Below are positions 6,403 to 14,051 of a stretch of 22,491 nucleotides of DNA, in pieces. Under the pieces are notes generated by a model. The model did no database searches and was not told the DNA's origin. It worked only from the letters and a program-made list of their open reading frames with translations. Position numbers and translations under genes: made by a program. Position 1 is the first letter of the stretch. The number at the start of each line of letters is the position of its first letter. The stretch is from a virus, in IMG/VR virus record IMGVR_UViG_3300025892_000172, positions 1-22,491 of that record. One strand, given 5' to 3'.

Positions 6403-7846
6403 AATTTATCTTTTCTATATTATACGGGTAATTGGCCTCTTTGTAAAACTTTTTCCTTGCCCCTAGGTGTCTTTTCGCAAACTTGCAACTGCTGGTAATG
6501 TCCCAGATCTGCACACTGTCCTTATCTTCTGCTTTCCTGATTCCACGTCCTATGCTCTGTATAACCCTCACAAATGACTTGCCTGGCTCTATGAGAACAA
6601 GATTAAAAATCCTAGGAATATTAATACCAACAGCGGCCACTCCATAAGTGGCGATAATAACTTTATTTGTTGCAGTAGATATTTCATCATATTGTTCCTT
6701 TCTGTCTATGTTTTTAGTTGATCCAGACACGAACACCGCATCCTCAATCTGTTCTTCTAATATTTCTCCCGCGGATATCCTGTCTACAAGTATTAGTGTG
6801 TTGCCCGAACTTGATATGTCCTTGATTGTGCTGGCCACCCATTTCATCCTGGTCTTGTCTGTTGTGAGCCATTTCAATTCCTCTCCATAAGTTTTGAACT
6901 GCGGATGATCCTGTGTCTGGAGAACGTTCACATGACAATTTGCTAACACACCCTTGTCTTGCAGTTCGCTGGCCTGTATCCTGTTGGACACGTCACCTAT
7001 GCTACATTTCAATCCCATAAATTCGTAATCTGCTTTTGGTACTGTACCTGTAAGCCCCCAACGTATGCCACAGTGTGCGAATGGACCTGTGAGTAATCTC
7101 TTCAGCACATCTGCTTTGGCCATGTGTACCTCATCTATGATCACTGTGTTGATACCTTGTATGGCTTCTAAAAAATCTGTGGTATGTTCGTCTTTGCTTT
7201 TCTTTTCTAAAACATTCAGTGATTGCCATGTGGCTATCGTGTTGAAACGTCCCAGTTCTTTCCTGTCTCCGTAGTAAACACCAACATCTAAGTTACAAGC
7301 GATGAAATCCTCTTCGGTCTGTGTCACAAGACTCTTGTTTGGTACGATGGTTAATGTTCTTCCGTATGGTTCGACCAGTTGGCACAAGGCCGCTGTGATT
7401 ATGGTCTTACCTGCACCAGTGGCGATCTCTTGTATGCTCTGTGGATGTTCTATGAACTTGTTGATAGTCTCTACTTGGTAGTCTCTCAATTCGATTGGTT
7501 GTCCTGCGGCCGGATGATTCTCGGGCCATGTTATGTGTGACAGATAGTTTTTGTCCACTTGTTTGAATTCGAAGTTGTGTTGCTCTCTTCTATCCTCAAC
7601 ATCTATGTACACACCGCCTTCATCCAGTATGGGAAGTATTTGATCAACTAGGTTTAGGTATGTTGTGCCACCCAAACCAAAGAAACTGACCTTACCATCC
7701 CACCTACCCAACTTCACTGCTGGTAGATGTCTAGCATATGGTATCTCGTATTTGAATTTGTTGGACAGTCGCTTACGCCATTCGAGGCTCAGGTTCTCGA
7801 ACTTCACGTTCACCTCATCTTTTATTACTAGTTTACAACTGCTCAT
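6380..7846 (-). CDS. uvsW: UvsW-type SF2 DNA helicase
   Basis: ATP-dependent branch-migration helicase that remodels R-loops, stalled forks and recombination intermediates, and helps shift T4-like phages from origin- to recombination-dependent replication. 488 aa, against 503 for T4 UvsW. The N-terminal substrate-recognition domain includes WDGKVSFF at about 49-56. Motif I ATGAGKT is at 142-148, DEVH box at 238-241, motif III GLTGT at 264-268 and motif VI QSIGRGIRK at 430-438. The protein ends around 488 without an extra domain. Start ATG lies two bases from the stop of the 448-aa gene, with no Shine-Dalgarno, implying coupled translation. Very secure family call. Confidence 0.95.
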   Translation of the reverse strand: MSSCKLVIKDEVNVKFENLSLEWRKRLSNKFKYEIPYARHLPAVKLGRWDGKVSFFGLGGTTYLNLVDQILPILDEGGVYIDVEDRREQHNFEFKQVDKNYLSHITWPENHPAAGQPIELRDYQVETINKFIEHPQSIQEIATGAGKTIITAALCQLVEPYGRTLTIVPNKSLVTQTEEDFIACNLDVGVYYGDRKELGRFNTIATWQSLNVLEKKSKDEHTTDFLEAIQGINTVIIDEVHMAKADVLKRLLTGPFAHCGIRWGLTGTVPKADYEFMGLKCSIGDVSNRIQASELQDKGVLANCHVNVLQTQDHPQFKTYGEELKWLTTDKTRMKWVASTIKDISSSGNTLILVDRISAGEILEEQIEDAVFVSGSTKNIDRKEQYDEISTATNKVIIATYGVAAVGINIPRIFNLVLIEPGKSFVRVIQSIGRGIRKAEDKDSVQIWDITSSCKFAKRHLGARKKFYKEANYPYNIEKINYENPYTG

Positions 7847-7847
7847 A

Positions 7848-9194
7848 TTAAAGTTTTATTATTACGTGATCATGCCAATCCCAACTACTCGGTTGGTGAT
7901 CACTATAATACAACTTTTTTGGAAGATTTTCAAGCATTCTTTTTAGGTTGTCTGTACCCGTAGCGTAGTAACCACCGCCTATTCCAACCAGTGATGCTTT
8001 TGGTTTGACTTTACTCTTGATCAACGCCCTTGGTATTCTGTTCCTGACGAAGATGATCTTTGTTTGTTCGTTGATCAATTTGAACTGTTTACTCATTTGA
8101 TGCAACTCGTATAGGTTCTCAAAGAACTCTTCTGATTTTTGATTATCTAAAAGATAAGTCCTTTCGTTGTTGAAACGTTCTAGGTCTTTCTTGTAGATGG
8201 GTTCCTTGACATCGAATCCCCAACTGCATTCATTTAATAGGTCAACATCATGTGCCTTGAACGCATTCATCCACTCCCAGAAATCTTTGACGTCATCTTC
8301 CATGTGTATGTCACCACTCACAGGCATGATCAACGGAAAGCAGTTCAGCTCTATCAATCCTTTGACAACTTCCTTCTTGCTGAATCCTTTTGAATCAATC
8401 CATAACTTGTGGTAATTGTTGTGTGCTATCTTGTGACCTATCATGGTCTCGGCTGGTACATCTATTCCATTAGTTGATATGTCAAAGTTCTTCAACGAGT
8501 CCACTTGTGTCAACGTTGGTGCATCTTTGAGATTTTCATTCCAGAATTCCTGTAGAGATTCTGGTGCGTTGTCCAACACAACCTCTCCAGCGACCAATCG
8601 TGCTGTGGGTTTACGATGTCCAATAACTTGTTTTTTGATCTCCTCGTAGTCGTTGAGTAGACTGTCGTCCGTGAATTTGAAATCATATCTTACAGCGATC
8701 AAGGTCAGATAGTAGGCAGTGACATCGCTGTGTTGGAAGGTCCACTTCTTCTTCTCGCCATCGTATAACGCATACATTCCAGGCAAGTCACGATTATCTT
8801 TCATGCAACGTATCAGTTGTATTACTTTCTTGTTATACGGGAACCTCATCTCTATCCAGTCAATGTTGTCATCGTCTGTGTACTTCTCTATGACTTTGTC
8901 AAAACTGATAACACGGAAGTCGTCATCATACACTGGTTTATTCAGCAACTCCTTAATGTCCATGCCGTGTGCTTGGAATTTGGTCAGGTATCTTTTTAGA
9001 ATCACTAGTGCTAGTCTGGCCTGTTTCTCTGTCCATGCATACTGTGATTCCGCCAGTGATCTCACAGTTTCGTAATCTTTGGGGTGTGGTTTGATCTGGG
9101 TCTTCTGCGTCGATAGGGGATCTGACCAAAAATAATCGTTATATGCTAATATTTTAAGTGCTTCGTTAATTGTTTTTGGCAAATCTGTGTGCAT
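7848..9194 (-). CDS. Hypothetical protein coupled to uvsW, possible HARP-like N-terminal region
   Basis: A 448-aa protein not confidently recognised. Residues about 112-155 (WIEMRFPYNKKVIQLIR, then LPGMYALYDGEKKKWTF) recall the HARP/helicase-accessory pattern in which a FPY-hydrophobic helix precedes a short strand pair ending KxWxF. That pattern normally sits in front of SF2 motors. No Walker A, DExx box or nuclease motif is visible, so this is not a complete helicase. C-terminal features include KPKASLVGIGGGYYATG (about 398-414) and a Trp/His-rich end (SWDWHDHVIIKL). It is the first gene of the nine-gene operon, with promoter immediately upstream, and is separated from uvsW by a single base. 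A role assisting UvsW or replication is inferred from this coupling only. Confidence 0.7.
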   Translation of the reverse strand: MHTDLPKTINEALKILAYNDYFWSDPLSTQKTQIKPHPKDYETVRSLAESQYAWTEKQARLALVILKRYLTKFQAHGMDIKELLNKPVYDDDFRVISFDKVIEKYTDDDNIDWIEMRFPYNKKVIQLIRCMKDNRDLPGMYALYDGEKKKWTFQHSDVTAYYLTLIAVRYDFKFTDDSLLNDYEEIKKQVIGHRKPTARLVAGEVVLDNAPESLQEFWNENLKDAPTLTQVDSLKNFDISTNGIDVPAETMIGHKIAHNNYHKLWIDSKGFSKKEVVKGLIELNCFPLIMPVSGDIHMEDDVKDFWEWMNAFKAHDVDLLNECSWGFDVKEPIYKKDLERFNNERTYLLDNQKSEEFFENLYELHQMSKQFKLINEQTKIIFVRNRIPRALIKSKVKPKASLVGIGGGYYATGTDNLKRMLENLPKKLYYSDHQPSSWDWHDHVIIKL

Positions 9195-9203
9195 TTTTAA
9201 ACC

Positions 9204-9250
9204 TGGTAATATTGATAATTATTAGTATATTATAGCATACTTGGTAATAT
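9204..9250. repeat. Direct repeat TGGTAATAT flanking the divergent promoter region
   Basis: TGGTAATAT occurs at 9204-9212 and again at 9242-9250 (plus strand), 38 bp apart. One copy lies in the spacer of the uvsW-operon promoter and the other between its transcription start and the ATG. This is a possible operator pair or chance AT-rich repetition. Confidence 0.45.
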
Positions 9251-9256
9251 AGTCAA
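9229..9256 (-). promoter_or_regulatory. Extended -10 sigma70 promoter of the uvsW replication operon
   Basis: Minus strand: -35 TTGACT (9256..9251), 16-nt spacer, -10 TATAAT (9234..9229) preceded by TGC, giving an extended -10. The predicted start is near 9222, with a leader of about 28 nt and AGG before the ATG at 9194. The same TATGC+TAnAAT arrangement occurs at the uvsX promoter. Confidence 0.8.
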
Positions 9257-9259
9257 CCT

Positions 9260-9742
9260 ATGAAAAAGACCAGTAAGAAGACTGTCACAGTCAGGAAACA
9301 ATTGAAGATCAGATTGGAAAATACTCTGACTATGCGGAAGAACACACGGAACTTCAGACCCACACACTCAATAGTTGTAACTTGGTTTAAACATCTTAAC
9401 AAGGGATTATTTGGTAATCAGTTACCCACTGTTCCAATGTACTTGGTAAGGATGACCAATGACTGGGGCAGATGTTGGGCTAATTGGGACAATAGGAAAT
9501 GTAGGAAAGGTTCTTACGACCAGAGTGTGATACCCTATGACAAGACTGATGTGACTTTTGCGATAGAGATACACACCAAGTATCCAACGTTCAGGGACTT
9601 CATAGAAACACTAGCACACGAGATGGTACACCTGTACCAGATGACTGTGATCAAAGATCCTTACAGCAATCACAACGCCAACTTCTATGCGTTCAAGAAC
9701 AAGTTTAAAAGTGCTGGATTGACCTTATCAAGAACCGGCTAA
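9260..9742 (+). CDS. SprT-like zinc metalloprotease
   Basis: 160-aa protein with the SprT/Spartan-type zincin signature: LAHEMVHLYQ with H120, E121 and H124, and a third ligand probably H138 in SNHNANFY. The preceding region contains the SprT-like W-x-N strand text (RCWANWDNRK, 72-80) and a beta strand before the helix (DVTFAIEIH). Family members cleave DNA-protein crosslinks or other proteins; the phage substrate is unknown. The N-terminal 30 residues are very basic, which would suit DNA association. It lies alone on the plus strand, divergent from the uvsW operon, and its 3' end overlaps the convergent gene by 15 nt. TAATAT at 9245-9250 is a weak candidate -10 very close to the ATG. Confidence 0.8.
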   Translation: MKKTSKKTVTVRKQLKIRLENTLTMRKNTRNFRPTHSIVVTWFKHLNKGLFGNQLPTVPMYLVRMTNDWGRCWANWDNRKCRKGSYDQSVIPYDKTDVTFAIEIHTKYPTFRDFIETLAHEMVHLYQMTVIKDPYSNHNANFYAFKNKFKSAGLTLSRTG

Positions 9743-10477
9743 CACGGTTCCCTCAAACTCTTTGTAACTCATGATTCGACTGTTACCCAAGTCCGTGCCT
9801 GTTTGTAGATGATTTAAATATTCCGGTGGATCATCATGCACCACTGTGTAGTTCACATATGGTCTCATCTTCAGCATGTCTCTGAATTGTTTAAGCCAAC
9901 CTTCGAAGATCTTATCATCGTTCCGTTCTCCGTAACAGGTCGTGTCCTGGTATATGTTGTTTAGTTCTCCCTTGCCGTATTCCCTGAAGTCAAATCCTAG
10001 TAGGTATATATTCTTGTGTCCATGCACACCTGCTGTCCAGAAAGCGGCATTGCCTGATATCCAATGTGGATTGTTTGGTATGAGATTTATCATGCCCTTA
10101 CTCTGTTTCCTGTTCACTTCTAGTGCTGGACCGTAGTGTACAGTCTTCAATCCAACTTCGTCCTCTACCATCTGCATTGACATCTTAGTGTCAACTGAGA
10201 ATATAAAGTCAGGCATGAAGTCTCTATACAGTGCATTACATCCGTACGTCTGACCTGTTGCCTTTAGTTTTGTAAGATCAAAATCCTTACGTGAAGGACC
10301 GTTACCTATGCAGTAGGCGTTGCCTCGAGGTACCGCCTTGACTTTGTCTTCAAAGAACCTGATGTCTTGTATTCGTTTGCCTTGCCTGATTGTAGTGTTT
10401 ACGATTACATCCTCTCCCTCATATTTTTTCCATATGATAGGCTCAATTTCTTTTTTGCCGATGTTTATAGTTTGCAT
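9728..10477 (-). CDS. GT42/DUF115-like glycosyltransferase-superfamily protein
   Basis: 249 aa from the ATG at 10477, chosen because GGAGA lies 10 nt upstream and it overlaps the preceding stop by one base (TAATG). A TTG at 10519 would add 14 residues inside that gene. Motifs: YCIGNGPSRKDFDL (55-68) followed by YGCNALYRDF (78-87), then WISGNAAF (139-146) and GHKNIYLLGFDF (153-164). Bacterial sialyltransferases of GT42 (Campylobacter Cst-II) and DUF115/MptE-like proteins share this order: a GNGPS nucleotide loop, a CN-containing strand, a SG helix and an IYLxGxDF strand. The GT42 catalytic histidine segment is not obvious. The CMP-sugar donor is therefore only a possibility. Last gene of the minus glycan operon. 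Confidence 0.6.
   Translation of the reverse strand: MQTINIGKKEIEPIIWKKYEGEDVIVNTTIRQGKRIQDIRFFEDKVKAVPRGNAYCIGNGPSRKDFDLTKLKATGQTYGCNALYRDFMPDFIFSVDTKMSMQMVEDEVGLKTVHYGPALEVNRKQSKGMINLIPNNPHWISGNAAFWTAGVHGHKNIYLLGFDFREYGKGELNNIYQDTTCYGERNDDKIFEGWLKQFRDMLKMRPYVNYTVVHDDPPEYLNHLQTGTDLGNSRIMSYKEFEGTVLAGS
9732..9750. terminator. Hairpin at convergent gene ends
   Basis: GAACCG (9732-9737) and CGGTTC (9745-9750) form a perfect 6-bp stem with a 7-nt loop spanning the stop codon of the SprT gene at 9740-9742. It lies where two convergent genes overlap. No U-tract follows on either strand, so it may be a weak bidirectional stop or an mRNA 3'-end stabiliser. Confidence 0.4.
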
Positions 10478-11346
10478 TATATATATTTCTCCTGTAGCCT
10501 TGCCCTGATCCTTGCCCATGGTAGTCCTTGTTCTATCTCGTCCTCAAACCATTCCGTGTACGCTAGTTTGTTTGCCCACGTTACCCGGTTGGGCATGGCC
10601 GGTGTGTTGATATCTGCTAACTTAATGTTACCCACATCATGGCACAGACTTGATTCCGATACGAACACAGGTATGCCTTTCATCACTGCTTCCATGGCTG
10701 GATTGCTGGAATGATTGATCACTGCCCAAGTTCTTTCAAGTGTTGCTTTAAAATCTGTGTCGTCATAGGTCCTGAAATCTCGTTTTGGTAATCTTACCTT
10801 CACGTTTTTGAATTTGTTCTCATCGAATGTAATCGTGTTACGAGGATGAGGCCTTACCAAGACAGGCCTTGTGGTGTATTTCCTTATTTCATTTATCTGT
10901 TGTTCGATCCAGTTGGACATCTTAGGTAATCCTTTCCATTGCTCTGATGTGTCATGCTGTCCACATATCACTATCAGCTCTCCGGTTGGATTCCATGGTC
11001 GAAATTCATGTTTGAAGAGTGGCCATCGTTCATCATCAAAATCTTGGTTGGCGAAGTCGGCATCTCTGTTTATTCCGTTTATTCCAATTTTGAAACTGAG
11101 ATTCCTACGCAGTCCTCCCACCTCAATGACAATCACAGGTTTGCCTTGGCTCCTATAACGATCCCATATCTTTTTGTAATTCTGCATCCTGCCACGCCAT
11201 AACACACTCCAGATCACTGCAACGTCACCGTTGGTTTCTTTGTTCACATGTACCTGGTCTCCTGTTTTCTGCATAGATTTTATGAATTTTGCAAAGATGT
11301 CTTTGCTGTTCAATGGGCCATGCATGGGCCATGCTTCTATCCTCAT
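10477..11346 (-). CDS. GT-B-like surface-polysaccharide transferase, paralogue A
   Basis: 289 aa, resembling the capsule-polysaccharide KpsC/LipB-like GT-B group. The C-terminal half carries VRPHPRN (164-170), NHSSNPAMEA (211-220) and GIPVFVS (224-230). It ends with DVGNIKLADINTP and LAYTEWFEDEIEQG. The same signatures recur in three other proteins of this window, so this is one of four paralogues. The N-terminal half (MRIEAWPMHGP..., VAVIWSVLWRG) would be the acceptor side. Donor and acceptor are unknown. The start shares one base with the upstream stop (TGATG) and its stop overlaps the GT42-like start, giving tight translational coupling. Confidence 0.7.
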   Translation of the reverse strand: MRIEAWPMHGPLNSKDIFAKFIKSMQKTGDQVHVNKETNGDVAVIWSVLWRGRMQNYKKIWDRYRSQGKPVIVIEVGGLRRNLSFKIGINGINRDADFANQDFDDERWPLFKHEFRPWNPTGELIVICGQHDTSEQWKGLPKMSNWIEQQINEIRKYTTRPVLVRPHPRNTITFDENKFKNVKVRLPKRDFRTYDDTDFKATLERTWAVINHSSNPAMEAVMKGIPVFVSESSLCHDVGNIKLADINTPAMPNRVTWANKLAYTEWFEDEIEQGLPWARIRARLQEKYI

Positions 11347-12266
11347 CAGTTGCCTTGCTTCCCTTTGGCCACCTTGCTCATTATGTCGTCTGCCTGTTTT
11401 GGATCAAACTTCACACCACCGAACGGATCATAGTTCTCCACGTTCTTCCAGTAGTCCTCGTTCCTGTTTCCACGTAGGTCACTCTTGCTACTTTTGCCTT
11501 GCACTTTCCTTTTGCCTTTCATGTGGTCCACGTATGCTCCCAACACGCTGTTGATGAACACATGATGTCCTTTGGCGCCTGCACCTTTGCCTATGTCCAC
11601 CCCGTCGTTGGGTGCCACACGTTTGACACACTGCCAGAACAGGTAACTGTCATGCCATTCTAACTCTTTGAATATGGTGTCCTCGGTGTAAAGGTCTGTC
11701 CAGTACTGCATGAACTCTGTGATTTTTGGATGCTTCTTGTTGTAGCACACCCACCCGCATTCTGGATATTTTTCACCCCTACCCAGGAAGTTCACGAGCT
11801 TGTCTTCAGGTAACAGTCCAGTAACGAACTCTGTTGTGATTGGTCGGAATGTGTATGTGTCAGCGTCTAACCACAGAACATAATCTGTGGTGATTGTTTT
11901 TATCGCGTGATCCACTGCAAAGGTCTTGTGTGCGAATCTCACAGCGTCCCATAGGTAAGAACCCTTGCCCTTGTCATTTTTGCCTGCGTTGGGATCTCGT
12001 CTGACACCACCTGGTACTTCGTCCACTTCGCCGTTGGCCACAGGATCGTCCTTGTGTCTCTGTTTGAATTTGACCAGTTCAGGACAGGCATCTTCTATGT
12101 TGATAAATTTAATCTTTGGATGTTCCAGGGTTGGTTTCTTGCCTTCGTGATATGCATACAGGATAACATCGTCAGGCCAGAATTGAACATGGCTCTCCAA
12201 CATTCTTTTTGCATACGCTGTCCATCTGTTTGGTGGGAAGGTCGTAACTACAGACAATGATGTCAT
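11346..12266 (-). CDS. GT-A-like glycosyltransferase
   Basis: 306 aa from the ATG at 12266, which overlaps the upstream stop by one base (TAATG) and begins directly at the first beta strand (MTSLSVVTTFPP). An upstream start at 12332 would extend into the previous gene. A GT-A nucleotide-sugar fold is indicated by VLWLDADTYTF (130-140) with the DxD metal-binding motif at 134-136. An acceptor-region text follows (ECGWVCYNKKHP; WHDSYLFWQCV). A long Lys/Asp-rich loop sits at about 70-105. Usually such enzymes add a hexose or amino sugar to a glycan or lipid carrier. The C-terminal 50 residues are charged and probably flexible. Confidence 0.72.
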   Translation of the reverse strand: MTSLSVVTTFPPNRWTAYAKRMLESHVQFWPDDVILYAYHEGKKPTLEHPKIKFINIEDACPELVKFKQRHKDDPVANGEVDEVPGGVRRDPNAGKNDKGKGSYLWDAVRFAHKTFAVDHAIKTITTDYVLWLDADTYTFRPITTEFVTGLLPEDKLVNFLGRGEKYPECGWVCYNKKHPKITEFMQYWTDLYTEDTIFKELEWHDSYLFWQCVKRVAPNDGVDIGKGAGAKGHHVFINSVLGAYVDHMKGKRKVQGKSSKSDLRGNRNEDYWKNVENYDPFGGVKFDPKQADDIMSKVAKGKQGN

Positions 12267-13249
12267 TATAAGCCTAACCTCTGTTTGAATCTTTTGTACA
12301 CTGTTCCATCCCTTATCTCTTGTATACTCCATAACTTGTAACCTAGGTCATTCACCCACTGTGTCCTGTCAGGTGTCCTTGGAGTTTCTATATCGTTGAG
12401 ATCCTTGTTACACACGTCCCAACAAAGTGCTAGGTCTGATGTGCAGAACGTTGGTATCCCCCTTATGCAACTGTCAACACTGGCAGTGGAGTTGTGTGTT
12501 ACCACAGCATGTGCATTCGCAATCGCTTCCTGGAAATGGAATCTGTAAAATTTCTTTTCATCTCCCGCGAAGTGTTGCTGTGTATATTGCAGTTCCACGT
12601 CCTCTGGAAAATCATCCTTTCGTGCGACAATGGATGCGACATGATTTGGATGGGGACGGACTATGAATTTTCTACTGGTGGCAGGTCTTAACCTTTCGTA
12701 AACTTCGTTGAACCACTCTATGGGATCTAGTTCGTTCATGCTCCAGTTGTCCTTGGGTTGCAGTACAAATATTATGGGATCGTCTTGGTTAGACTTACGC
12801 CATGGTTCGTACTTGACCTTGAATTTCTTCACCATCATGTCCCAACGATCACTTGGACTGTTGTCAGACAGGAAGTCTCCATCGTTCATTGGTGTGTACA
12901 AAGACACCCTGAAATGGTGATCGGGTGATGTTGACACGTTACCAAAACTAGATAAAAGTCCTCCGTCAAATGTTATCAGCGGAATCTTTTTGTCTCTGCA
13001 ATTATTAGCAAGTTCCCTACGTCTGCCTTTGGTGTGATGCATCTGCTTGTCACCACCGTATCCAAACATGGCCGCCATGGGTGCAGTGGGTGTCATCTCA
13101 CCTTCTACGGTTGGTCCAGACCGGTTCTCATTGACTATCACCGCTTCATCGCCCGCGGCCTCTATGCCTTCCTTGAGATGATAAAGTAACTCGTAACTGT
13201 TGCCACGTTTACGGTCCTTTACCGTCCTCCTGAATATTTCAACTTTCAT
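12266..13249 (-). CDS. GT-B-like surface-polysaccharide transferase, paralogue B
   Basis: 327 aa. Signatures match paralogue A: IVRPHPNH (196-203), VTHNSTASVDS (250-260), GIPTFCT (264-270). The end is DLNDIETPRTPDRTQW...LGYKLW and EIRDGT. N-terminal MKVEIFRRTVKDRKRGNSYELL and FGYGGDKQ differ from A, suggesting a different acceptor. The start overlaps the upstream gene by 11 nt and the stop overlaps the GT-A start. The RPHP motif and Asn/Ser-rich loop suggest a nucleotide-sugar-binding C-terminal Rossmann domain of the KpsC/LipB-like type. The specific sugar cannot be read. Confidence 0.7.
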   Translation of the reverse strand: MKVEIFRRTVKDRKRGNSYELLYHLKEGIEAAGDEAVIVNENRSGPTVEGEMTPTAPMAAMFGYGGDKQMHHTKGRRRELANNCRDKKIPLITFDGGLLSSFGNVSTSPDHHFRVSLYTPMNDGDFLSDNSPSDRWDMMVKKFKVKYEPWRKSNQDDPIIFVLQPKDNWSMNELDPIEWFNEVYERLRPATSRKFIVRPHPNHVASIVARKDDFPEDVELQYTQQHFAGDEKKFYRFHFQEAIANAHAVVTHNSTASVDSCIRGIPTFCTSDLALCWDVCNKDLNDIETPRTPDRTQWVNDLGYKLWSIQEIRDGTVYKRFKQRLGL

Positions 13250-14051
13250 TCAACATCCTCCACGCTGTGCCGTTGGCCATTTCTTGTAGTGTCCAGTTAT
13301 TATATGCTAGACTGCTGAATAATGCAATCCTGTCTTCGTATTTAGGTGTTTCTATCTTGCTTAAATCCGTCTCAGATATAGGAGCGGCCGCACTGTTGTT
13401 GGGATCGCAGAATACAGGCACGCCATTTGTGAGGCTGGCCACCATGGTGTTTGAGTTGTAGGTCACTGTTGCATAATAATCGCCCCAGTTGATATTGCCC
13501 TTGTGGACAGTAGGCCTATCAACCTTTACAGTGGCACCCACGTGATCGATTTCGATTGTTGGGTTGTAAGGTTTTTCCCTTACGTCTATTTGTCTATCGG
13601 TGTGCTGTTCGAGTATTTTCAATGTGTTGTCTAACCAGTCAGTTGCATCAAAGAAGTTCGCTATTGCGTTTGTTGGCGGCAGGACAAGAATTTTCTTGCC
13701 CTTGTTCCATGGTTTGAGATCTTGCCTGAAATGTTTTTCATACCTGTCTGTGGGTCTCTGTTGTAGTATGTTCTGACAGTGATTGTTCTTGGTTATACGT
13801 AACCAGTGTGGACTGTCATGAGCATTAGTGAAGTACCCGTGATCCATGAAATAGAAATCTTTGTTCTCCCTCTCACACCATTTGTACACTTCACCAGAAC
13901 CTGCCAGTATGCCGTACATGGTAAGATTCTCCTCAGGTAATGATTTCAAATCTCTAAACTGGTATATCCTGCCCTGACCGGATCCACGAACGAAAGCATC
14001 TACATAACGTTGTGTTCGCGGTTTGGTCGTGTGTATGCCTGACAACATCAT
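13239..14051 (-). CDS. GT-B-like surface-polysaccharide transferase, paralogue C (variant motif)
   Basis: 270 aa. Shares VTYNSNTMVAS (196-206), GVPVFCD (210-216) and DLSKIETP...LAYNNWTLQEMANGTA with the other paralogues. The RPHP motif is replaced by VREKPYNP (157-164). Its N-terminal half (ILAGSGEVYKWCERENKDFYF; HGYFTNAHDSPHWLRIT) aligns with paralogue D on the opposite strand rather than with A or B, defining a C/D subgroup. Tandem ATG codons at the start; ATGA overlap with the oxygenase stop at 14048-14051. Likely a glycosyltransferase or a degenerate relative. Confidence 0.66.
   Translation of the reverse strand: MMLSGIHTTKPRTQRYVDAFVRGSGQGRIYQFRDLKSLPEENLTMYGILAGSGEVYKWCERENKDFYFMDHGYFTNAHDSPHWLRITKNNHCQNILQQRPTDRYEKHFRQDLKPWNKGKKILVLPPTNAIANFFDATDWLDNTLKILEQHTDRQIDVREKPYNPTIEIDHVGATVKVDRPTVHKGNINWGDYYATVTYNSNTMVASLTNGVPVFCDPNNSAAAPISETDLSKIETPKYEDRIALFSSLAYNNWTLQEMANGTAWRMLNES

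Noticed and set aside
11231-11554. 107-aa Cys/Ser/Pro-rich plus-strand open frame
   Set aside because: Antisense to the coupled junction of two glycosyltransferases; composition is typical of a complement artefact.
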